From Zhengitettix transpicula (lineage: Eukaryota > Arthropoda > Insecta > Orthoptera > Tetrigidae): a stretch of 64,000 nucleotides of DNA. Positions 18,721-29,110 of this stretch are shown here, in pieces; position 1 is the stretch's first letter; each line of letters opens with the position of its first letter. Below the pieces are notes generated by a model. The model was given only the letters and a program-made list of their open reading frames with translations. It did no database searches and was not told the origin of the DNA. Location: NCBI GenBank assembly GCA_037074705.1, contig CM073591.1:39846587-39910586 (forward strand), in the 5' to 3' direction. Made by a program: the position numbers and the translations under genes.

Positions 18721-20027
18721 CGGAATTTTTTATACACTATAACTTTAATAATAGACTCATAATCAGTTGTACATATAATTCCGAATTGATTTTCTTGTTT
18801 CCTGCGTTTAATAAGGACGAAATAAAATCTTTAAAGGGTAAACGTTCAAGATAGGAAAGCACTTGAGCTGCAGGTATAATCATATGAATACTTTTCGTTA
18901 TCTTATAAATTTAATATTTTTACGCTTCGCGTCGTTCATCACACGAAAATATTTTCCCAAATTTTTGGCTGAATTAAATTTTTAATCTTTAATTTCTTGC
19001 ATTGCAACTTTTCTCCCCAAACAGCAAGCTCTTTCATTTTTCTGTATCACAGAAGATTCGCAATATTTCATTCAACATCCGTTATCCACTCCATATAAAC
19101 CTGAAATCACCAAAATATCTAAGGTATATTTCGGGCATTTCTTCGTGAGATGAGGAAAAAACTAAAATGTTGTTATCTGAAGTTATCTGACAAGTTGAGT
19201 AGGAAAAATAAAACACAGATATGACGAAGCAAATGTGTCGCTAGAGTAATGTGACTAACTTTATGTTCAGGAGATTCGGTAGATATGAAAGATTGACGTG
19301 GTTATTTACAAAGGTAAAAAAAATAAAGCATTCTTATTGGTCCTTATGTGTATAGGAAGATCTGAAGCATGAGTGCCTGAATAACTTCACAAGCTTGCGT
19401 GTCACACATGAAATCAAGACGTCTGCGGGATTTTTCTACTGGACGATTCATTTTCTTTTGTTTGCTATGATAAACGTAGCAGACAATTAAGAAAAAAATT
19501 GGTATTTAAAAACAATTTATGGAAAATAGTAAGTTAATATGTAGAAAACGTGAGTGAACTGTTGACAGACGCCTTGACGATTATAGAAGCTGTCTGTTGC
19601 TCGAGATAAAAATTCGCTTAGTGGACAACAAAAGAAAGCTATTTATTTGTGGATAATTTGTTGGGTGCATTTAAATGGGCGGAGTAAAATAAGTCAGGTG
19701 GGTCCAGAAGCGATTTACCTCAGATAGCAGGTCATCGGCTGAACGTAAATATATGAAGTTATGGGAGATAACAGCAGAATGGTACTACAAGGATTGCGAT
19801 GAACGATAAGTAATAGACGATGATGTTATGAAGAATAAACAGAGTAGTCAAGCAAAAAAAAGGAGGGGGGGTGGCATAGAGAGAGTAGTGGAATAAGCAG
19901 TTACCAAATGTACTTTAGAATTAGAGAAGTCAGGCAGGCAGTTAACATGGAGATATGAGAAAGAGACGAGGGTATAAGAGACAGCCAACTATTATTATCA
20001 GGAATGATCTATACAAGGAAGCTGTTG
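18721..20027. other. Intergenic sequence
   Basis: Apart from the T-run that follows the tRNA, I see no gene or repeat here. Confidence 0.4.
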
Positions 20028-20432
20028 TTTGAACTAAGGTTCGACGACCCCTCAGTCTGTTTTGAGTGCTGCATGTTCCGGGGTCACAGACCTTGGGCAT
20101 ACGGTAAGAGTGGTCCACTATTCCCATTAGAACAGTCGGCCACCTGCCTCCTAAACTGGTCGCGGCACGGAGGAGAGAATACTGCGTCCCCACAGCAAAC
20201 CCCTCTGTCGCCATCGGTAGGGCGTAGGACAAGTGCCAAGAGCCCGGCCTACCTGGATGGTTTTCTAGGGTTTATCCTGCATCACTTATAGGCAAATGCC
20301 GAGAAGGATCGTTAAACTACAGCCTGGGGGCCCTAGTTAACCCTCTACCATTTCGCATCACCCCTTTCAAATCCCTTCCTATGCTATTAAAAGGGAGATG
20401 TAACCTCATGTAGCCCTGTTACTCTAAAAAAA
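20028..20432 (+). repeat. A-tailed dispersed repeat, copy 1
   Basis: This is one of several copies of a repeat of up to about 500 bp that ends in CATGTAGCCTGTTACTCTAAAAAA-like sequence. The A-rich tail sets the orientation and suggests retroposition. Landmarks shared by copies are a TACGGTAAGAGTTGTCC-like block, ATGCAGGTTTTTCTAGG and GGATCCTTAAAC. The antisense open frame at 20,232-19,942 recurs in other copies and is judged non-coding. I cannot assign the repeat to a named family; no tRNA-like head is obvious. Confidence 0.75.
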
Positions 20433-20554
20433 TCTATTATGGATCACCAGAGTTAACATATTTATGACACCGCATGCATGATTCCACATGATTTTTCGTA
20501 TTATTATTTTCAACATGCTGTTCCGATTCAATTCCCACATATAGATGTGAGAGA

Positions 20555-20850
20555 ATTAAAGTTAAATTTATTTCTGAATAAGAAACATAGCCAATTCAGA
20601 CAAAAAAGTGATAGGTCTAATATAAATACCACACAACGTTTCTGGGATCCTTGTGCCTTTATTCAGGTGCGAAGAAGAGCCTAGAGCGACACAACTGCAC
20701 TTGTCAGGTGATAAAACTCAAAAGACCTTCTTCGCACCTGACGAAAGAGACAAGGATCCCAAAAACGTTGTGTGGTATTTATGTTATCACTTTTTTGTCT
20801 GAATTGGCTACCTATCTTACTGATTATTTTCAATCAGACGGAATTTTTTT
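20555..20850. mobile_element. Inverted pair of PLE terminal repeats, family A hammerhead cores
   Basis: The minus-strand arm (20,690-20,555) has its core at 20,666-20,635: CTGAATA, then GAAACGTT, with helix I CAC/GTG intact. The plus-strand arm (20,727-20,850) has CTGACGA at 20,738 and AAAACGTT ending at 20,769. The arms are head-to-head with about 40 bp between. The right arm ends in TTTTCAATCAGACG, the same terminal sequence as at 52,452. Confidence 0.65.
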
Positions 20851-21780
20851 CATTTTTAAATTCATTTATACATTGTTTGTATCTCCCGCAAATTATTGTA
20901 AATACTTTTAAAATAAATATTCATGTATATATTATCAAAATTTTTATTTCTTCCTATACATCATTTCATCGACTAATTCGGATTAATTTCAAACGTGCCT
21001 TGTTCACACAACGTTTGTTCTTTTCTGTAACAATCTGTGCTGCTCTACGTATATGGTTATGTTTGTCTGCTGTTGAGCAGTGTCGTGGACGTTTGTGGTT
21101 TGACCCCAGGCTCAACCCTGGCATTACTGACGAATTGCAAGGTCGGCGTGCCAATCGCTTCTATTTGTGTTGAGAGCGGTCGCCTTCTCCACCTCGAACC
21201 CACTTGCAACATTCCCCCTTATCTCGCACCATTTTATTTATTTTTTATCAGCGAGTGATCTTCGATATAACAAAGTCCATGTTTACGAGTACTCTCTACT
21301 GCAGTAGATTGTAAATAAGAAAACAAGAGTTCGATGCCGGGTTCCAAAAGGAAAAGTACAGATTTGTTCCAAATAAAATGTCAGAAAAATTAAAAACATA
21401 TTCCCAAAAAGCACAATACTTTTATTTTTTATATGAATATAATAATACTTATGTATATAATAAATTTTATAAAGTAAAAATATGCATTTCAGTGTTTGCT
21501 AAGGATTTTATAACCGTTATATTACTAGCTAACAGTTCGTGATAATGTTTTTCCTCTTCGTGAAAGAGTAATTTATATCCCGTAAAAGACATTAATTTTA
21601 TAGCTTTTCTGGATAAACCTGGATCTCCAATTTCGAAGAAAAATAGTACAATTGACAAGAATTATCGTGATATAGAAATATTACTTCTAATTTGAAGAGT
21701 TTCAGAAGCGTTTACTAACACGGGAAAGGAGCCTAGAATTGTATGAGTAATATTGCAATTCAGAGTTTGTTGATTGTTCA
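20851..21780. other. No gene recognised
   Basis: Overlapping short open frames at 20,966-21,258 contain no known domain. Nothing repeated was noticed. Confidence 0.35.
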
Positions 21781-21789
21781 ATTGCTGGT

Positions 21790-22857
21790 CCGGCCAGACG
21801 GCTTTGTTGGCGAGTAGTCTTGGCTCCCGCGTGATGAAAAAGTCGCAAGTAAAGATTAATTTTATATTAATAGAGTTGTCGAAAGTAATGTTAAAGCAAT
21901 TAAAGTTAACTACGAGTATATTAATTTAACCGAGAATATAAAATGTGGTAGGAATTAAAGGCACGTGCTCTATTTTTGTACGTGTTGATTGAGTCGCGCC
22001 CAATTAGAGTATAATCGACGCAAAGAAGTGATAATAGTGAGATATTGAAGTGATTAGGGCTAAGGAAAGCAGAGCAATATAATTTGATTAAATATTTCAA
22101 GAGATTCTAGCAGTGCAAGAAAGAAAGCCACGTGTTCCAGATCTTCAAAGATAAGCGAACACAAACTTTCAAATGAAATATTTAATTTAAGCCACAGAAA
22201 CTGCCAATTACTTTTCCTATGGGAATCCTGAAACAAATGTCTTATAACTGTAATTAAAACTTTTTTAATGATAATCAATGTTATGACTTACGGCGCCACC
22301 CTGTACAAATTAAAACGCCACTTAAAGACTTAAAACGAGCCCTGTACAAATAAGTCGTCACAGTACGTAAATTAATTGAAAGTAATTATACCCGCTCATT
22401 TATCTTATGATATTTAACTATGCAAAACAAATATTGCAGCATAAAAATATATATTTAATGTTCACTTAATTGCAAACTCCAACTATATTGTCAATAGTAA
22501 AGAAAAAGTTTGATATTAGATCCAAAATTAAAACGGTTTCACATAATTTTCGAAATTCTTGTAACCCGAGTATTTTTTAAATCCAATTCCGAAAAAATAA
22601 TATATATTTAATAATATACTTATAAAATGCGTCCAACTAGGGAGACGAATCGTTCAAGGCAACAGGTATGAAACCTTGGCGCCAGGGTGTCGGGACTCCA
22701 CAGACGAAGGACGTGCTTTCGATAATAGAATTAGAGATTAGAAGTTGGTGAGGCGACTAAGAGGCGCTAAATCTGTGTGTGACTTGGACAAGAACAAAGT
22801 TAATCGAACCCTGGAGAAACTTGAAGAATTACAAGCAGAAAACGCCACACCGACATA
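21790..22857 (+). mobile_element. Probable LTR-element remnant with gag-like start (left part, split by mariner)
   Basis: A TGGCGCCAGGGTGTCGGG stretch at about 22,677 resembles a primer-binding site. Downstream, an open stretch (22,749-22,855) encodes VRRLRGAKSVCDLDKNKV and KLEELQAENATP, a charged, helical, coiled-coil-like sequence as found at the start of many retrotransposon gag proteins. The frame resumes after the mariner at 24,171. The upstream sequence to about 21,790 may be the LTR. No pol domain is seen, and the assignment is inference. Confidence 0.35.
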
Positions 22858-24168
22858 CCACTGTGATCAAAAAGTAAGGTGAAATTGTCATTTAAAACAT
22901 CCGGGTATTAGGAAGGCAGGTAAATTTTTTCCTAGGTTTGTAGGACTGTCTATAATATTTGCCAAGTGTCTGTTTGTTAAAATGTTTCATTATCTCTGAG
23001 TTAGATGTGTTTTTGTAAACAACCAAAAGTGAATTTTTCGATTTTTGCAATGGGTGATTTTGTTGAGCAAAGAACTTGCATCAAATTTTGTTTTCCGAAC
23101 GAATATTCTTGTGCGGACACGTTGAAAATGTTGCGGAAGGCCTTTGGTGATCAAACTATGGCACAAAAAAACGTTTATAAGTGGTAGAACGAGTTCAAAG
23201 AGGGCCGAGAACGCGTTGAAGACGAACCGCGCTCTGGACGACCATCAACGTCTACAGACGAGGGCCACGTCCAAAAAATCAAAGATTTGGTGCTTGAAAA
23301 TCGTCGATGGACAATTAGAGATCTCGCTGATAGTGTTGGAATATCGTTTGGCTCAGCCCAAACCATTTTGAAGAATGTTTTGTGTCTCAAACGCGTCAAG
23401 TCTCGATTGGTGCCAAAATCGCTCAATATTTTGAAAAAAAAAGCGTCGCGTTGATGTTTGTGAAACTTTGCTGTCTGACTATCACGACCACTTGAAATGC
23501 ATCATTACTGGAGACGAGACTTGGATTTACGCATTCGACTCTGAAACCATCGACCAATCCAGCGAATATCGTGCAAGAGGTGAAGCAAGACCGAAAAGAT
23601 CACGGCAAAGTCGATCGAAAATCAAGGTCATGTTGACAGTTTTCTTTGATTATCGTGGTGTGGTGCACTATGAATTCGTTCCGCCGGGCCAAAATGTCAA
23701 CAAAGAATATTATTTGAGCGTTAATTGACGTTTGCGTGAAGCTATTCGTCTGACACGGCCGGAATTATGGGCGAACAAGTCTTGGTATCTTCATCACGAT
23801 AATGCACCATGTCAGACTGCATTGGTTCTTCGCGACTTTTTTGCCAAAAACTCGACTCATATCGTTCCGCAACCACCGTATTCGCCTGATTTGGCTCTGT
23901 ACGACTTCTGGCTATTCAGCAAACTCAAAAGGCCAATGCGGGGTCGCCGTTTTGACACGATTGAGGAGATAAAAACCGAATCGAAGAAGGTCTTGAAGGC
24001 TATACCGGAAAAAGACTATTCCGTCTGTTTTGAGGACTGGAAAAAGCGTTGGATTAAGTGCGTTTTATCGGACGGGGATTACTTTGAAGGGGATGAAATT
24101 GATTTGGAAGAATAAATAAAGAATTTATATTTTATAAATAAATTCACCTTACTTTTTGTTCACAGTGG
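22858..24168 (+). mobile_element. Mariner-family transposon, complete ends, inside a TA duplication
   Basis: The ends CCACTGTGATCAAAAAGTAA (left) and its near-exact inverse ending CACAGTGG (right) form terminal inverted repeats of about 26 bp with one mismatch. TA dinucleotides flank both ends (22,856-22,857 and 24,169-24,170), the mariner target duplication. The total of 1,311 bp is standard for mariner. Confidence 0.93.
23050..24115 (+). pseudogene. Mariner transposase pseudogene
   Basis: The frame starts with MGDFVEQR and contains an N-terminal helix-turn-helix region (to about 23,400). It then carries the DD34D catalytic domain: GDETWIY (about 23,510), HHDNAPCQ (about 23,796) and YSPDLALYDFW (about 23,879). 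C-terminal sequence continues to a stop at 24,113. Transposase normally runs about 345 aa. Three lesions are visible: a TAG at 23,185-23,187, a frameshift in the A-run near 23,437-23,446, and a TGA at 23,726-23,728. The copy cannot make transposase but could still be mobilised in trans. Confidence 0.93.
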
Positions 24169-24170
24169 TA

Positions 24171-24580
24171 TATTTGAATTGATATCTAAGCGACTATACG
24201 AAACTTCTACAGAAGGCAGGCCAAAAACTGAGATCGGAGTAGGGACCTCGGAGAAGACGAGTATTTAAAAAGTTTTGGTATGGAACGGACCGCAAAGAAT
24301 TTAGTATGGAACGTCTTGTACGGATGGGTCAAAGGAACGAGTTAGTTGCTAGGATGAGTTTCAAATCAGAATTTGAAACGAACACTATCGGAGGAGAAAT
24401 TCAAACGTATAGCCTCTAATCTGAATTTGGAGTTGAAACGCAGTTACGTGAAAGTTCCTGCGACATCTAGAGCAAGATCTGTAAAAACCGCGAAGCGCCA
24501 ACCTAGACGTCGCAAACTCCAGACATGTCAACCCGGATCCAGATCATCACTTCCTACGAAATTGAGGAACGTGTAAAGTT
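24171..24580 (+). mobile_element. Probable gag-like remnant, right part
   Basis: Continuing the frame interrupted by the mariner, the sequence encodes YLSDYTKLLQKAGQKLRSE with interspersed stops, then decays. The low-grade open frame at 24,373-24,576 is rich in Arg and Lys. Identification as gag is inference from position and composition only. Confidence 0.3.
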
Positions 24581-26821
24581 TGTCTCCCTGGGATTGAAAT
24601 AAATTTCTGTTACATGACCCCCTGCTATTTTCTTAGTTAATGTCTATATCGAATGCTGAAATTTATAATTGTGATCATTTCAGTAACTTGGTAATTTATA
24701 TTTACAGATAAGCTAAATATAATTAACTAAACTTAAAATCAACAGAGTCTTGAAAATGAGTACATTTGAGTAATATTTATAAGTAGAAATTAATTACTTT
24801 ATTTTATTAAAAAACTTAAAACAATTATTCTTCATATATTTGTACTTTTATTTAATATAATTAATTAATTTAAATTAAATATAACAAAGGTTAATTTGTA
24901 GTATTTGAAACAGTACAGTTAAATGCTATGGACTCAAAGAACCCAAGGACCATTATTATAGATTACCAAATATCCTCTACATCATTCATAAATATATTGG
25001 AATCTTTTTTCGCACACTTAAATGATAAACGGCAAAAAGTAGAATAAAAAGGCTTATAAATTTAGTCAAGAAAAAAGAGAGTGATACATATTCAGAAGCA
25101 GACGCCTCCTCATAATAAAAACACACTATGACTACAGAACAGTGAAAACTGCAACAGTCGCAGTTTCAAACAAGTTAATGTAATGAATTATCCTGATTTC
25201 TGAAAGTGTAATTGTAAGAAACCTACATTTGAAGTGTATAAACTGTTCAATTGTATGTCAATGTGAATCGTAGCATACTTAAATAATAAGCACTATTTGT
25301 AATTTATTTATGGGTCGCCAATGACCAAGTTGTTAACGCGACCATCATAAACCTTTAATTAAGAAAAAATAGTACAATTTTTCAAATATTCCTGATTGAG
25401 TAACCAATAATTGGGAATGCATATAATTAACTTTGTGTGCAAAATTCTTTATTTTTCTTTAAATACTTTCACAATAATTTCCCTGAATATTTACAGCCAC
25501 GAAAGTTTCATCCGCACGAGATCTTTCTAGCTTCTTGTGGGGATCCAAATTCAATTCACAAACAACTGGTTTTGTTCCTACGCGGTCTGAAAATAAATTC
25601 GTTAAATGCAGAGCTTGTAGCGTCACTGCGTATATCAATTACATATATATTTATATAAATTTTCAGCCTAAGAAAGTAATCTTGGAGGTGCCACATACCA
25701 ACACGATGACATGGTCGATATAACAAATAAATATAAAGTTGGACGTAGTTTAATTTCAAGGAAAGAACGACAATTTGTTTTTTTTTCGTAAGGACTCCTT
25801 AATTGTCGGAAAAAAATTATAAGTATTTATATAAAATGTGTTTCAAAGCAGACTATTGCCTGACTTACTTCTATAGCTTGAGCAATAATCCTTCATTATT
25901 CTTTGTATTGTGCTTCATTCTTCCATAATACCAATTGTCTCCAGTGATTGCATCAACTGACACTTAAAAGGAATTCATCAGCGTAAAATGTCAGAAGCAG
26001 TTGACGTGTTCAGAGCACGTGATGATTAAAAGCCATGCAGAACACTAAGGAACAATTAAACAATAGGAAAAAAGAAAACTGCAGGAAGAGACGCGGGAGT
26101 TCAAGGTAGTTTGGAAGAGTTAGTCAGTAGATCGACGTAATCTACTTTGTTCACAGAGATACTTGAAAACTGATGAGCAAGATATCATTGAATACTGGAA
26201 GGTGACGTTCCTTTATTGTCAGGAAGTTGTAGGAAATTAAGTAAACTAGCGCAGGAAGTTGAGGACTATAGATAATGCTTATGTAGAGCAAAGTGATGCA
26301 TCAGCGGACAATGCACAATAGACCTCGAATCAATTCTTACATCTGGAATTCATAATTTCTGACAATGGGATTTAATAATGGTTTATTTGCTTAATTAAAA
26401 TTTGTAATTGCATTTGAGTTCTGTACGCGTGAATTTTGCGGCGAGCGAACGGTCAGTAGACGGCTTGGACAGTCGTCGGATGAAAGGCAAAGGCCGGAAA
26501 ATATCAGAGGATTAGCGGGATCACTTGGAGGCTTGGTTCTAAAGCCGAGACTCGCATTCGCCTAGAAAGACGACAAAAGAAACCTACGCATTTGTCCATA
26601 ATTAAACGGAGAACATTTTATATACAGCAGATCTCTGAATAAAACAATTCCCATGAAAGTCCAGAAGTGGTTGGCCTCAGAGAACATGATGGCGACTGAA
26701 CGGAAATATCTCTAGTTCTGGGTGATAACTATGAAGCTTCACTGGGTGCGATACTCAATAAGAAGACAAGAAAGAAAATTAGTAGAGGCATACTGAACAG
26801 ATATTAGCAGTTAAGGTGAAG
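24581..26821. other. Intergenic sequence, no gene recognised
   Basis: AT-rich sequence with no recognisable exon, RNA or repeat. A somewhat GC-richer patch at 26,430-26,700 shows no open frame of note. Confidence 0.4.
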
Positions 26822-27345
26822 ATAGGCTATATATAGGGTAATCCACGTGGTGGATTCTTATAGCATAGGAAAGGGACTTATAACATAGGAAAGGGACTGA
26901 AAAGGGGATGCAGATAGGTAGAGGAAGGTAGCCAAGGGTTGACTAGGGCCCCCGGGATGTGGTTTAAAGGATCCTACCCGGCAATACTTCTAAATGTTAT
27001 GCAGTGAAAACCATAGAAAAACCTGCATCAGGTAAGTCAGGCACTTAGTACTTGTCCGACGCCCTTCCGATGGCGGGAGAAGGTTTTGATGTGGGATCGC
27101 AGCATTCCCTTCTCCGTGCCTTGACTAGTTTAGGATGTAGCTGGTCGAGTATTCCAATAGGAATAGTGGACAACTCTTACCGTATGCCCAAGGTTTGCGA
27201 ACCCGAAACATACACCTCTCAAAACAGGCCGAGGTGCCTCGGCATGTGGGAACCTTAGTTCAGAAAACCAGAGAGAGGAGCATCCTCCAGAGCTCTCTGG
27301 GAAGGTTCACATGCGAGAGAATCCTCTCACAGGCTTCCTTGAGGA
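26822..27345 (-). repeat. A-tailed dispersed repeat, copy 2 (longest)
   Basis: Nearly full-length copy in reverse orientation; it lacks the A-tail end because the sequence at 26,822 starts within TAGGGTAATCCAC. The open frame at 27,052-27,258 (+) is antisense to the repeat. Confidence 0.75.
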
Positions 27346-27349
27346 GAAT

Positions 27350-27615
27350 TTATTTTTTTTAGGGTAACAGGCTACATTAGGGTAATCCACATGGTGGCAA
27401 CTCCCATTTAATAGCATAGGAAGGGATTTGAAAGGTGGGATGCGGAAGGGTAGAGGATGGGTAGCCAAGGGTTAACTAGGGCCCCGAGGCTATGTTTTAA
27501 GGATCCTACCCGGCAATTCGCCTTAAAGTGATGCAGGGAAAACCCTAGAAAAACCTGCATCAGGTAGGTCGGGAATTTGGTACTTGTCCCACTCCTTTCC
27601 GATGGCGGGAGATGT
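27350..27615 (-). repeat. A-tailed dispersed repeat, copy 3 (truncated)
   Basis: Tail-end half of the repeat; on the plus strand it begins with a T-run and AGGGTAACAGGCTAC. It lies in tandem with the preceding copy and breaks off at GATGGCGGGAGATG. Confidence 0.75.
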
Positions 27616-28700
27616 GAGCGAGGGAGTGAGTTTAGAGGGAGAAACGGAAATATTCGGGACTATTACCATGTAGATGACTCAAATAGAGGTCAGTTAGATA
27701 AGTAGATAGATAGACAATCGTGTATAATAAACATTCAACGAACACCAGCGTCCGGATTTAACCGCTAGAAGGAAAGAGATTGAATTTGATGGACATTGCA
27801 GTAACGCATCTACATGTTTCGCTAACAACGTACAGTTAGTAGGCCTACGCCCTCACCACCCTACGGAACCGTCGTCAGGCATTACCTAGACGCCTTCATC
27901 ATGTCTGCCCGAATGCTAATTAAAACCAACGGCCACCCTTTCCTTTCACGCTCTTCGTGTTATCTCGACGTACCTCACTGCCGAATTCCAGTTCTCTTCT
28001 GACTTCGTCTTTTGGATGACCAGTTTTTAAGGTGTCAACTGTAAGTGTATGTTTCCACACAGCACCTCTTAAATAGCTAGATCACACACTGGACTGTTCT
28101 CTATATTATCGATCCTGAATCGATAGTGACAGGATCGCTAACCACCACGTCTTGTCAGCAGTTGGGTTCCTATTTGTCCATATGGTGGGGTCTGGGATAT
28201 GGTAAATTTTAGGTGAGCCCGTGCGCAGTTCTATGCATAGCATGGAGAAGGCTCGTCCTTGACTCGGATACCAAGAATCCTTGTTGTATTCCCGGTCCGG
28301 TCGAGATTTTTCCATTCTGATCCTTTAATTCAGTTTCATAGCCTGTTTGGCTGAGCATAGTTTGAAAAGCATTTCTTCTGTTCTTGAATTTTAAGTATTG
28401 TAAACCAAAGAAGAATCTATATGACATTTAATAATTTTCACTACATATTGTGTATTTTAATTTTTAGTTTCCAACAAAGAAAGTTGTTTTTTGATCAAGA
28501 TTCTATGGCGTTTAGCCGAAAGCTCCTTGAATTACTTAATTGAGAATTAATGTTCAAGGAGGATTTGATTGATTTTCGACTGGTAAACCACGGCTGAAAG
28601 TCCAAGTTTATGAGGATACGATTTCCAGTGCGAATGAGCACAACCCTGATTAACAGTTAAGGTGGCTGTGGTACGACGATTTGTGTTGTTACTTTCCTTT
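27616..28700. other. Sequence upstream of the acyl-CoA ligase CpG block
   Basis: No exon or repeat is recognised. Small minus-strand open frames at 28,106-28,427 have no domain. Confidence 0.4.
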
Positions 28701-28759
28701 ACATAGTGGCGTTCCCCTGAAGTCCTGTTATCAGCAGCGGTTTCCTTGCAGGATGCGTG

Positions 28760-29110
28760 GGAGGGTTCCGAATTTAAGTTGTGCTTTCTCTCTCCCCGAT
28801 ATCTTCCCTGACGTTGGCGCGGTGGCGGCCGTGGTACCGGGAGGGGAGCGGAAGAGTGCGAGGGGGAGGCGCGGGGGGGGGGGGAGAAGTTTGCTGCTGC
28901 ACTACAGCTGCTAGAACGACCGTAGTAAGCAGCCATGGCGCGTCTAGTGCGGATGGCCGTGCGAGGGCTCTCCACGCTCGAGTCTCCGTTCGGAGCCCTG
29001 AAGGTTCCCGAGGTCTCGCTGCCGCAGCACGTGTGGCAGAACTGCCAGCTCTGGGCCCGAAAGCCTGCCGTGGTGAGTAATCGCCATCTGCACAGCTTCC
29101 CCTGCATCTC
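28760..29110 (+). promoter_or_regulatory. CpG-rich promoter / first-exon block of the acyl-CoA ligase gene
   Basis: GC and CpG content jump sharply here relative to the AT-rich surroundings, with a run of 12 G at 28,873-28,884 shortly before the start codon. The block spans the presumed 5'UTR, exon 1 and the first part of intron 1. No TATA box is seen. Long open frames on both strands in this block (up to 221 aa on the minus strand) are a consequence of high GC. Confidence 0.55.
28935..29072 (+). CDS. Acyl-CoA ligase exon 1
   Basis: 46 codons from an ATG in strong context (AGCCATGG) to CCTGCCGTG, followed by the donor GTGAGT. VPEVSLPQHVWQN and WARKPAV match the usual family start (SLPQYV...W..KPA). 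The exon ends in phase 0, matching exon 2. Confidence 0.85.

Noticed and set aside
19942..20232. Open frame with a SYRMPKV segment that recurs at 27,052 and 45,631
   Set aside because: It recurs only because the A-tailed repeat recurs, runs antisense to that repeat, and has different ends in each copy.
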